Below, one piece after another: positions 1 to 9,686 of a stretch of 50,931 nt of DNA. The stretch is from Ochromonas danica. Lineage: Eukaryota > Sar > Chrysophyceae > Chromulinales > Chromulinaceae. Location of the stretch: NCBI GenBank assembly GCA_015146655.1, contig VKHL01000181.1, positions 1 through 50,931 of the forward strand. The letters are read 5' to 3'. Position 1 is the first letter of the stretch. Each line of letters starts with the position of its first letter. Under the pieces are notes generated by a model that ran no database searches, had not been told where the DNA came from, and saw only the letters and a program-made list of their open reading frames with translations. The translations under genes were made by a program, and so were the position numbers.

Positions 1-127
1 AGACGACAAGACATCAATGTTGTCATCTCTATATTCAACTAGTGACCAAGTAGTCTATCTTGGCTCTGAGTGTAGTGCTAACTCTTTCACTGTTAACTCT
101 ATTAAAACCTCTAGACTATTGACTTCT

Positions 128-766
128 TCACTTGGATCGAATCCTCTTGATTCCTGGAAGATCAACATTTGAATAAAGTCGATAGTTCTTCCATTTATTA
201 GGTCGAACAGTAGCATATTCTAACTCGAAGTTAGTCTCTCGTAGCTTGAAGTCTCTAAAGACTTCCAATAATGCCTTCTCTTCTCTCTTGAGAAAGCCAA
301 TCATGAGCTTAGTCTCTACTAGTCGACCCTTCGTAATCATCAATACAGCATCTCGAATGACTTCTAAAGGGAGATAGAAGAAAGGAGGGTCCATAACGAT
401 GATACTAAATGTCTCCTCTAGAGTGATAGGATGACGTAAGTCATAGTATTGGAACTTGGGCAAGTAGGCAAATCTAGTATCAATGTCCAGGACAGCTTCT
501 TCACGACCTTGTTCATGAAAGCCTACTCCTAGACTAGGAGTAGTGAGACAGCAACAGTCTGTAGTATGACTTAGTCCTACTAGGAGACGATGTACAGTGT
601 CCATTGTCCAGAAGTATTGCTCGAGATCGTATCGTTCAGTGAATCCTTCTTGAAACATTGACCTAGAAGAGGAAGAAGAGGAAGGATTGTTGATGATATC
701 TTCCTCATCCTTCTCCTCCTCATAGTTCTTCTTTGTCTTGATTATGTTCTTCTCTTTGCGATTCAT
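128..766 (-). CDS. EEF1AKMT1/EFM5-like protein-lysine N-methyltransferase
   Basis: Single-exon gene of 212 aa. The order of motifs matches the EEF1AKMT1/EFM5 (former N6AMT2) family: an aromatic QYFW-type segment near residue 50, a TTPSLG segment near 75-80, a motif-I-like LDIDTRF near 93-99, a YYDLRHP segment near 107-113 and the DPPF catalytic motif at 126-129, followed by a TKGR segment and a C-terminal KWKNYRLYSNVD. Family members trimethylate a lysine on translation elongation factor eEF1A in the cytosol; this role is inferred from the family. The N-terminal 35 residues are charged and Ser-rich and probably disordered. Length fits the family (about 210-250 aa). The start at 766 is the only ATG ahead of the conserved part that leaves a normal N-terminus. 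PCIF1 or ZCCHC4-type RNA methyltransferases share the DPPF motif but are much longer. Confidence 0.8.
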   Translation of the reverse strand: MNRKEKNIIKTKKNYEEEKDEEDIINNPSSSSSSRSMFQEGFTERYDLEQYFWTMDTVHRLLVGLSHTTDCCCLTTPSLGVGFHEQGREEAVLDIDTRFAYLPKFQYYDLRHPITLEETFSIIVMDPPFFYLPLEVIRDAVLMITKGRLVETKLMIGFLKREEKALLEVFRDFKLRETNFELEYATVRPNKWKNYRLYSNVDLPGIKRIRSK

Positions 767-1157
767 AGGAAGGGCTTGCCAGTGGTTGTCTTCGTATCTA
801 TTCAGTTCTGGTCAAAGGGTGTTTCAGTTTTGGCAATCTTCCCACCCTTCCCCATCTCTCCCACCCTTCCCAGCCACCTGATTCCATTGGAATGTCCTCC
901 TATTCCATGGAGAGTGTTGCGCCGATTCGTGTGGGATTCGCATTTTCCTTTATTTCTTGACCAATGCTTTCTAATTATGTTCATAAAGTGTCGAAGAAAA
1001 TGATGAAGCGGCGCAGATTTTCTTTGCCGCGTATACATATACATAGACTATCCAATAGTGATCTCATCTACGTGCTTTACTGAGCATAATACAACTCATT
1101 GCTATCCATCCATAGGATTTTCTAAGGTTATTGTCGTCCCTCAATATAGAACACACG
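767..1157. other. intergenic, 5' flank of methyltransferase gene
   Basis: No convincing gene; the ORFs here are short and unlike known proteins. It holds the putative promoter of the leftward methyltransferase gene and the 3' end of the leftward phosphatase-like gene. Two copies of an ATTCCA(T)TGGAA-like near-palindrome lie at about 881-893 and 902-913 (see findings). Confidence 0.6.
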
Positions 1158-4100
1158 TTAGAACCTCCAACCTGTCCGGTTGGGAGTGCTGGGTCTGCGA
1201 TTGCCATTACTTGGGTCATAATCGTAATGCTGAGCGGATTGCGGAGTTGGCGTAGAAAAGCGCTTGCTGCCACCTAAACTACTCGAGGTGCCACCATAGC
1301 CTCCACTATCTGCTGGTGCAGGCGAAGCAGGTCGACTACCATATCCACTCGACGTGGGGTTGGAGTAAGACGATCTAAACAATAACGAAATTTGTCAGCT
1401 GCTACGAATGGCCCAAGGAACGAACAAATAAAACACCTCACCTCATTGGAGAAGTGCCATATGTCTTTCGCCGACTATCAACCACGGGAGAAGGATATCC
1501 ATTCGTGTTACTTCCTGTACTACCAACAGAATTGTTGGACGAGAAAGATTGTCTGCGGCTACTCGAAGAAGTCTGCGCAGCGGCAGGAGTTGGTGAGGCA
1601 TAACGAGAAGTTGTCGATGAGGGTGCTCTCTGCACTTGCGGACTGGTATATCTTCCACCTGATCCGCCAGGAGCATTGTTGCTACCCAAACTACCCAGAC
1701 TGGACACACTAGCACTCACAACACTCATATTGCTACTATTTCCCGCAACTGCACCAGCATTACCACCCGAAGAGAGGGAGGAACGATTCGTAGTACCCCC
1801 TGTAGGACGCCCTGTGCCCGTGCTACCATTGGGGCGAGTATTAGGAGCGGGACTTCCATGTCTAATAAATCAACCAAACAATTACACTTAGCAATAGCGA
1901 AGAAAACGCATTGGCACAACTCATACCTATAAACTTTTGAACTCGTGGTTGAGCCAGCTCCAACATAAGTATTGCTACCATTACTGCCGACCGAACTAAC
2001 ACTCATATTCGAGGACACATTTCCATTTCCTGCACTAGAGCGCACAGTTGGTGAAGCATAACGAGGAGTAGAGGTAGTAGAACCAGCCGGGCTTCCACCA
2101 CCTCTGCTGGATGCTGCCGATGGTCCCGGCGGAGCAGCCCATGCCTGTCGACTTGAAGTGGTGCGGCTAGTTCCAGCAGATCTGGAAGGCGCAGTATTGG
2201 AAAGAATGTCATGTCTGGCACGAACAGCACCACCAGCTGCTGAACTAGGTCTATTTCCTGCCGAACTACTTCCACTTGTCTTATTAGTCCCAGACCCCTG
2301 CACATCAAATGCTGCAAGGGGATCAGAGTATGGCACACTATCCACATCGGGCGGATTTCCATATTCTTTAAACAAAGCTTCTTCGGACAGGTAGTTTGTA
2401 TTTTTAGAACGATAAGAAGTGGCTAAAATATCCTTAGCTTCCTGCTCTGTGGCAACACTGGGCGCCACATGCATATTAGCCAAGTCGTAAAGAGAAGGTG
2501 CTGCAGTTGATGCAGCGGAAGAATAAAAAGGATCGTTGCTTTGCTGAGGTGGTGGCATCGTTCTACTCAATCCCGACGTGCTACTATTGTTGCTACTGGA
2601 ACCAGGAGCAGAGGCTGACGATCCACTCTTGAGGTGATCAGGGAAGAATGTCTGCTTCTGCATATCAGCCATCAACTTGCGCAATCGCTCTTCAGCAGTC
2701 ATAGTAGAAGCTGCCGAAGAAACATTAGATGCAGATTGAGGAGGATTGGGTTTAACATCAATATCAACCAAGCTCCCACTTTTCTTCTCATCTTTGGGTT
2801 GCGTTGGATAACGACCAGAACTGCTTCCAATCACATTAGCACTTCCAGAAGGATCCTTGGGCTGCGCAGTCATTCCAACAAACTTATACAAGTCGTCAGA
2901 TCCACCATTATCTTTGTTGTTGCTATTGTTCGTGGTGGAAGCACTTGATGTAGTATATGAAGCCGCCGCAGAGCTAGTCGATGGAGGAGCATATTTACCA
3001 CTTCCAGTCGATGTACTGCTGGTTTTGTCAATCGATGATCGAAGTGGTGGCCCAGCAGGTGCAATCTCCTTGTCTTCTTTAATCTTAAGACTCTTCTCCA
3101 TGTTAGCATGAGAACTAGGTGGCAGTCCTTTTTGATACAACCCTCCCTTCAAGATGCCCTTGTGAGGATAGGCACTTCTACTATTTAATGAGGATGCCGG
3201 AAACCAGTTCACATCTTCTTCAAAAATGATATTATCAAACTTAATCTTGAAATTCTTTGGAATATCATATACATTGTGATAAGGTCCAGGCAAGGAAGTG
3301 ATAGTATTCTTGCTATTAACAAACGAGAAAATAAGAACTAATTCTTCTTCCATATCATCTAATGCACGAGTATTTAACTTCTGTTTCAAGAATATTGATT
3401 TCATAATATTATAATCTTTCTTCTTCACTGTATGAATGACATTCTCTCCATATTTAAACCAATGAATATTCTCTTCCGATTCAATCAATTTACTTGCAGC
3501 TGTCTCATTACTATTACTGGAAGAAATTGTACTTGGAGAACCAGATACAGTATTCCCACCACCAGATGAGTTTGGATTAAGTATATATGATGGATCCCAA
3601 GAATTCCATCGTTTCGCTTCATTCACTGGTAACATGTTCGCAATATCATTGATAGTCATATTAGGTTCAATTCGAAAACTATTCTCAATACCATGTTTTA
3701 AAGCATAAGTTTTCTGTCGAGAGGCTAATAACTTCATATCTAAAGCAAACATTTGTTGAATAAATCCTTTATTCAAATCAACATCAGGTTTCTTAGAAAA
3801 GACATAATCATAACTTTTTTCAAATCCCCATCGATATTTCATCATAAGATAAAGACATGCAGCAATGATACATCTTCCTGTTCCTCTTTTAGAGAAGATT
3901 AAGACAGAGATACCATGACTAATTGAAACATCAATAAATTCTACAATATCTGTTAAAATACTATCTTCATGACCTGAAAATAATCGATAATCAGGTCGAT
4001 CTTCCCAATTATAGGTTAGATAGACTAAGCCATGAGATGCCCAGACATTAGGAACATCTCTACCTCCTACATTAATGAGATTAGAAATCTTATTATCATT

Positions 4101-4169
4101 AATAAAGACTTCACTTTGACTTGTTTCAGCATCTCCTATAAATAAACCATCTTTAATTTTTGCTGCCAT
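1158..4169 (-). CDS. dual-specificity-phosphatase-like pseudoenzyme with long Ser-rich tail
   Basis: Three exons on the minus strand: 4169-1927, 1861-1442 and 1374-1158. The introns (1926-1862 and 1441-1375) start GTATGA and GTGAGG and end TAG. The join gives 2880 nt, 959 aa. Residues 1-150 have the DSP fold pattern: LINVGG, an NWEDRPDY loop, and a P-loop region IFSKRGTGR at 91-99. In active enzymes this reads (V)HCxxGxxR. Here His is Phe92 and the catalytic Cys is Ser93, while Arg99 is kept, so the protein should bind rather than hydrolyse phospho-ligands. A second conserved-looking block around residues 235-330 (WFKYGENV, then FDNIIFEEDVNWF) may be a C2-like or family-specific domain. The rest, about 600 aa, is low-complexity Ser/Thr/Gly/Pro with repeated SSRYASP-type motifs, probably disordered and phosphorylated. 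I know similar dead-loop DSPs from protists but cannot name an orthologue. Confidence 0.8.
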
Positions 4170-4663
4170 GAGAGAATGATAGGAAAAGAAAGAGAAATAT
4201 AGAAGAAAGCTTAGGAAGTGAAAGAAGATAAAGAAGAAGTCAAAGAATTCAAATGGATTGATGAAAAAGGAGAGGATAGCCTATAAACTTCTCAATCAAA
4301 GTCAATCCTAATGAGATAAGAGGATTAGAGAATGAAAGAGAGACTGTATCAAGTAAGTGAGAGAAAGAGTAAGTTAAGACAGGTGTATCTTTAATCGATA
4401 AACTGAAAATAGAAAGGAATGAAAGAGAAGAAGAGGATCTTCAGTCCAAGCGACAAATGCGGAGGATGATTGAGCAAAGTCAACGGTTGTTACTAGTATG
4501 CGTGGGGACGAGAAAAAGGCAGAATTTCAAAAATCTTGGAGTTTTCAAAAACTTTTCTTTTTGACTCCTCTAAAAGTCTACTTTCTCGGAAGTTGGGTGT
4601 GTGGTGTGGTGCAGCCAAAAATTAAATGCTTTTTTGGTGATTTTTTGTAAATCTGAATGAGGT
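4170..4663. other. intergenic, 5' flank of phosphatase-like gene
   Basis: AG-rich sequence upstream of the leftward phosphatase-like gene. No gene seen. It ends with the first of two copies of a TTTGACCTCATTTT motif (about 4664-4677 and 4726-4739) that precede the broken Myb/SANT-like gene. Confidence 0.5.
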
Positions 4664-4789
4664 TTGACCTCATTTTTGTTCATATGTCCTTTGAACAGCC
4701 AACGACGCAACGATGAGCAGTCGGGTTTGACCTCATTTTCATTCAAATTTTATCGTTCATGTCATTCCAGTGGACATCCCCCGACACTC

Positions 4790-5325
4790 AAGCATTCCTG
4801 GAATGTGTCTTGTTGGAAGTTAAGAATGGAAGCACGGCCGAAGATGGCTTCAAGAAACAGCAATGTTGCAAATTATTTTAACGCCACGCGAGTCATGAAG
4901 GTCGGCAAGTCGGTTCTTCAGAACAAGCTCGCCGCATTGAAGAAAAAGTATAAACTTTCAAGGCTTCTTTAAAAGACAATAGTGGTTTTGGCTGGGATGA
5001 ATCTCTCCAGCTGCCCACCGCTCCTGACTGAGTCTGGAGCGAGTTTCTCGCGGTCAACAAGGATGCCACGGAGTTCCACTATAAGACTCTCGAATTCTAC
5101 AATGAATTCGACGAGATCTTTGGTGGCAATGTCGCCACCGGAGCATTTTCACGTGAATGCGAATGCTCCGAAACTCGCTCCAGACTCAGTCAGGAGCGGT
5201 GGACAGCTAGAGAGCTTCATCCCAGAGTCATGCTGCGCGACAGGATCATCGCTCAGCAGCAGCCAAGCAGCAGTTGCCAAGAGATTGTCTCAGGCATTCT
5301 CATAAAAGAAAAAGAAAAAAATTGA
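4790..5325 (+). pseudogene. Myb/SANT-like DNA-binding protein, broken
   Basis: The reading frame ending at 4972 encodes NSNVANYF...LQNKLAALKKKYKLSRLL. The next frame (from about 4973) continues with DNSGFGWDESLQLPTAPD, an in-frame TGA, then VWSEFLAVNKDATEF and NEFDEIFGGNVATG, and stays open to a TGA at 5323-5325. This order (spacer helix, LKKxY, GFGWDE, APDxVW, an FGxxxATG end) is that of the Myb/SANT-like domain family (PF12776 type), common in plants, fungi and protists and often spread with PIF/Harbinger-like transposons. A +1/-1 shift near 4970 and the TGA near 5030 break it. A very short intron could explain the shift but not the stop. The N-terminal part upstream of 4790 is not recognisable. 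No transposase lies beside it. Confidence 0.6.
4992..5225. repeat. 55-bp inverted repeat inside the Myb/SANT pseudogene
   Basis: Positions 4992-5046 and 5171-5225 are reverse complements with 3 mismatches in 55 by eye, separated by 124 bp. The left arm encodes the conserved GWDE...APD part of the domain, so the left arm is original and the right arm is an inverted copy inserted downstream. Confidence 0.85.
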
Positions 5326-5724
5326 ATTGCTGTGGTGTTATAACAGCGTTATAATGGTGTTTCTGAAAGATCGAACGCACCAAAGCAGATTTATGCAATA
5401 CTACGTTATGGGAAGTCCATAATGACGTTTCTCGATAAGCCAGCTTGATAACGTGAAATCACCGAACACACCCTAACATCGTAGACTCTGAGTAGGTTAG
5501 GGCTACTAGCAAACTGGTATTGTCTTATAACTGATAAGATGAAAGTTGACAATATAGCCCAAGTTTCTCATCAAAAAAAGATCAAAATTGTATTTAGTTA
5601 GAACGTTTCAAAATCAAGAGATAGCATCATCAACCTCTCTAATACATAAATTGCCAAATCACTGTACTTCATAGGTGCTACAGGTAGACCAGCAGTCTAG
5701 TACTAGTAGTACTAGACCTGTAGA
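5326..5724. other. intergenic between Myb/SANT pseudogene and CLYBL-like gene
   Basis: No gene seen. It contains short GTTATAA-type repeats near 5336-5353 and, at its right end, a palindrome listed separately. Confidence 0.5.
5678..5723. repeat. nested palindrome just 3' of the CLYBL-like stop codon
   Basis: GTCTAGTACTA at 5695-5705 pairs perfectly with 5707-5717 around a single central base. An outer pair, CTACAGGT at 5678-5685 and ACCTGTAG at 5716-5723, flanks it. It lies in the 3' UTR of the leftward gene and could form an RNA hairpin. Confidence 0.7.
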
Positions 5725-6732
5725 TCAAACTCTATGAGCCAGAGCCTCAGCAATAGCCACAGTCCTTCTCGCCATGTCCACATGCAAGCGCTCTACCATG
5801 GTACCATCCACTCGAACAGCTCCCTTGTCCTTATTCTGAGGCTCATTGAAGACATCAATGACTCTCTTAGCCCATACAACCTCCACCTCTGAGGGTGCAA
5901 AGACACGATTAGTCACATCAACTTGACTAGGATGGATGAGAGTTTTCCCATCAAAGCCACGATCTCTTCCATCTTGACATTCCTTTTCCAAGGCAGAGAG
6001 GTCTGAGAGAGAGTTACAGACTCCATCAATAATATCTAACCCATGACATCTTGCTGCTGCTAGACAAGTCATTAACCAAGAGTCCATTGCAGAACGACTA
6101 CGTACTCTTGTTTCCTTAGCAAGATCATTAGTACCCATAACAAGACAATTCAATCGAGTGGTACTAGCTGTTGAAGCAATTGATAGAGCATTAAGAATAG
6201 AATGAGGAGTCTCCATCATAGCCCAGAGGGAGGTATGCTTGACACCTCCTAAGAGAGAGATGAAGTGATTAACACGAAGGATATCCTCTGCCTTATTCAC
6301 TTTCGGAATAAGAATAGCATGAGGACGAGCATCAACAGCTTCTTGAAGGTCATCATGACCCCAAGCTGTCTCTAAGCTATTGACTCGTATGATAACTTCA
6401 CGATGACCAAAGCCACCTTTCTTAATAGAGGTAGTCACTAACTCACGTGCTAACACCTTGGCATCAGGTGCTACAGCATCTTCTAAATCAAAGATAATAG
6501 AATCAACTGGAAGAGTAGCAGCTTTCTCTATAGCTCTCAGATTAGAACCTGGGAGATAGAGGACTGATCTCCTGGGACGATACCCCCCACTACCACTACC
6601 ACTACCAGCTGACTGAGTAGTGGTAGAGGTGGTAGAAGTGTTAGGAATAGAGAGAAACCTCTTAATAGAGGTAAAGAGAGGAATATTCTTCTTCAAAGTA
6701 ATAAGATTGACCTTGTTCTTCAACATCATCAT
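5725..6732 (-). CDS. citrate lyase beta-like protein (CLYBL/HpcH-HpaI aldolase family), mitochondrial
   Basis: Single exon, 335 aa. The fold signature of the citrate lyase beta/malyl-CoA lyase family is clear: RRSVLYLPGSN near 53-64, the acidic FDLEDAVAPDAK near 80-91, IRVNSLETAWG, ILIPKVNKAED, a MMETPHSILNAL segment carrying the metal-binding Glu, and GFDGKTLIHPSQV near 258-270. In animals CLYBL is a mitochondrial citramalyl-CoA lyase that clears a by-product of itaconate and C5 metabolism; bacterial relatives cleave malyl-CoA or related CoA esters. The first 45 residues are basic and hydroxylated with no acidic residues (MMMLKNKVNLITLKK...), fitting a mitochondrial presequence. The exact substrate cannot be read from sequence. 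It diverges from the armadillo gene across a 236-bp shared promoter. Confidence 0.85.
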   Translation of the reverse strand: MMMLKNKVNLITLKKNIPLFTSIKRFLSIPNTSTTSTTTQSAGSGSGSGGYRPRRSVLYLPGSNLRAIEKAATLPVDSIIFDLEDAVAPDAKVLARELVTTSIKKGGFGHREVIIRVNSLETAWGHDDLQEAVDARPHAILIPKVNKAEDILRVNHFISLLGGVKHTSLWAMMETPHSILNALSIASTASTTRLNCLVMGTNDLAKETRVRSRSAMDSWLMTCLAAARCHGLDIIDGVCNSLSDLSALEKECQDGRDRGFDGKTLIHPSQVDVTNRVFAPSEVEVVWAKRVIDVFNEPQNKDKGAVRVDGTMVERLHVDMARRTVAIAEALAHRV

Positions 6733-6968
6733 CCTCGCTCTTTCTGTTATCCATCAACAACACACACTCTCTCTCCCACTTCATGGAATCCATGGACTCC
6801 GTGGAATCTCTTTCCAGGGGATATTCCATGGAAATTGAGCAGATAGAGATGGCGGTTTCACCAGCCTGTTGAATGGCAGTTAGTCTAGTGCCCTAACCAG
6901 TGCAACAATAAACAATTCAATCCAAAGTCAAAAGTAGAAGCCTATTTATTTAATATACTATTCCTGTA
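6733..6968. promoter_or_regulatory. divergent promoter region with CCATGGA repeats
   Basis: The 236 bp between two outward-facing start codons must hold both promoters. It carries several partial palindromes built on CCATGG: about 6780-6800 (TCATGGAATCCATGGACTCC) and 6823-6834 (ATTCCATGGAAA). Similar motifs occur upstream of two other genes here. No clear TATA box. Confidence 0.5.
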
Positions 6969-9655
6969 ATGAAGTCTTCACAAGACAATGTTCCAGGGTT
7001 AGGAGGAGGAGGAGGAGGAGGAGGAGGTTCTCAGATCTCAGCTCTCTCTACCTCTTCCCCTCCTAATAGATCCTCCTTCTCTGCTAAACACAGAGGAAAG
7101 AATCTACAACCATTAAGACTCTCCGCTGCTGGAGCAGTGGCTGAGAAGTTGATTGCTAGTATCTCTACCTCTTCTACCTCCTCCTCCTCTGACCTGCACC
7201 ACCTTGTTCACCACGGTGGAGGTGGAGGAGGAGGAGGAGGGGGCTTCCCTAATAATTCCTCCTCTACACCAGCTGGATTAGGATCACCTAAGGTGGGAGG
7301 TGGTAGTGGAGGAGGAGGAGGAGGGGTTAGTAATAGTGGTACTCCTAAGGGAAGTCGAACTAGTCCTCCTCATATAGCCTTCCATCATAACCCTCCCGAA
7401 GAGAAGTCAGATGATGAGAACCACCGAAACAAAGTCATGAATCAACCTTTCAAAGTAAGTACTACCCCTCCTCCTCCTCCTCCTCCTCCTACCACCTCCT
7501 CCTCCTCCTCCTACCACCAGGTATCTGACTGTCTGTCTGTGATTCATCTGTTATGGTAGAAAAAGATCGTTGGAGATCTATTTGGTACTACCACAGGTAG
7601 CTCTCTAACAGGTCTACTATATCGATCTCGTATTATTGAGAAAGATGATAAGAAACGATCTGATCTGACTCAATCTAATTTAAATAAATCCATTCATCTT
7701 CATGGGAATGATTCTATGATAGAAGAAGATGAAAATGAAAATGATTCAGAAACTGAAATTAATAATCATAATTTATATGAAATGAATCCTAAACAACAAT
7801 TAGCTATTACTATTAAGAATTGGTCTATCTTAGAAGAAAATGATTGTTATCTATTAGAAGAAGGTGCTATCTATGCTCTCATAGCATTATCTCATTTAGA
7901 AGATATTACAATAAGAAGATGTTGTGCTAGTGCTTTCTATCATTTATCATCAAGACAAGGTAATCGTCAACGATTATTAACTATGGGTATGACCAATGGT
8001 GTGACGTCATTAGCAATACCATTAGGTGCTCATTTATCTGCTTTAACTGGTAGACGATGGTAAGTTAACAGTTAACAGTTAACATTATATATATATACTG
8101 TATATACTGTACATTGATATAGAGAGAGAGGAGTAGTATACTTTTACCCAGTTTTACCATGTTTTACCTTATTATACCTGTTTTGCCTGATTGCGCCAGG
8201 TTATGTTATACCTATTATTACCAGCAGCTTCTACCTGATTATACCATATTTTACCTCCTCTGCTCTCTCATCTACTCTACTCTACTCTAATGTGATCTAA
8301 TCTAATATGATATCATATGATATGATTGCTAAATAGGAAAATTGCTAAATTATGTACATTAACCTTATGTAATCTCTCTATGCAAGAAGAAGGTGAAACC
8401 ATTATGGCTAATGAATATGCTATCATGGCTCTTATGGTACTAGTAGGGATTAACGGTCATAGTCTCTTACCTATCTGTGCACAGACGATGTATAATCTCA
8501 CCGCTTGTGTAAATCCTTTCAAAGGCATAGAGCGCATAATTAAGCTATTACTTAACACCAGTCTAACAGGACATGATCATAGTGAGATATTAGTTAAAGT
8601 ATTAGTAAATTGTTCACGTTATTCTTGGTTAAGATTACGTATTATTGAAGAAGGAGGAATTAACCAATTACATAATTTAGTGACCAGTCTAGCAAGTCGT
8701 GAAGATAAGACAATAGAGATGAAAGAAGAGTTAATCTATTTCATATTAATTGCCTTACGATCACTCTCTGAAAGTAGTGGATGTCGTGCTGATATGTTAC
8801 AGAAAGGATCGATTGAATTATTAGGTAACTTGTTACCTTTCCTTGCTACACCTACAGTTGAAGGTAGTAGTGGTAGTGGTAGTGGAAGAGGAGGTGGTGG
8901 TGGTGGAGGAGGAGGAGATTTGATAGGACCAGGTAGTAATAAGAGGAAGATAGACACTACCACTACTACTACTACCCCTCAGACTCTATCAGAAGGCAAG
9001 AGAAAGAAGAGAAGGAGGAAGTGTAAGCTATTAATGATGAAGATCTTACACAACTTCATCCACCCTCCTACAACAATAACTAACACTGCCTTTGAAATGG
9101 CTATCTATATCACAGCTCATATTATTACTACCATGAAAGAAGAGGAAGATCTTGATCCGGATACTCTCTCTGTCAATACTAGTAAAGGGTCAGAGGGCAC
9201 CTCCTCGGTAGTGGGAGGAGGTGGAGGAGGAGGAGGTGTAGAAGGTAGTAGTAGTAGTAGTGATGTGACAGCAATAATTCAATATTGTGCAGCATGTTAT
9301 CATCTCTTTACTAAAGAAGGGTTAAGAGGTAATAAACGTCTTTCAGGGTTGATTATTGAAAATATGAGTCGTTTATTACAATCTACAGATGCTTTAACAC
9401 AATTCTTTGCTATCTCTTCTGCTGGAAATATCTTCTTTAATAACTTGTGGTAAGTCAGTCACTTTGTCAGTCTGTCTGTTAGTCTGTCTATATTAGAGGA
9501 TACTAACACTACTGTGTGTGTGTGTGTGTGTATGTGTGTGTTTGTGTGTGTATGTGTGTGTGTGTGTATGTGTGTGTGTGTGTGTGTATGTGTGTGTTTG
9601 TGTGTGTATGTGTGTGTGTGTGTATGTGTGTGTGTGTGTTTGTCTGTGTATGTGT

Positions 9656-9686
<31 letters not shown>

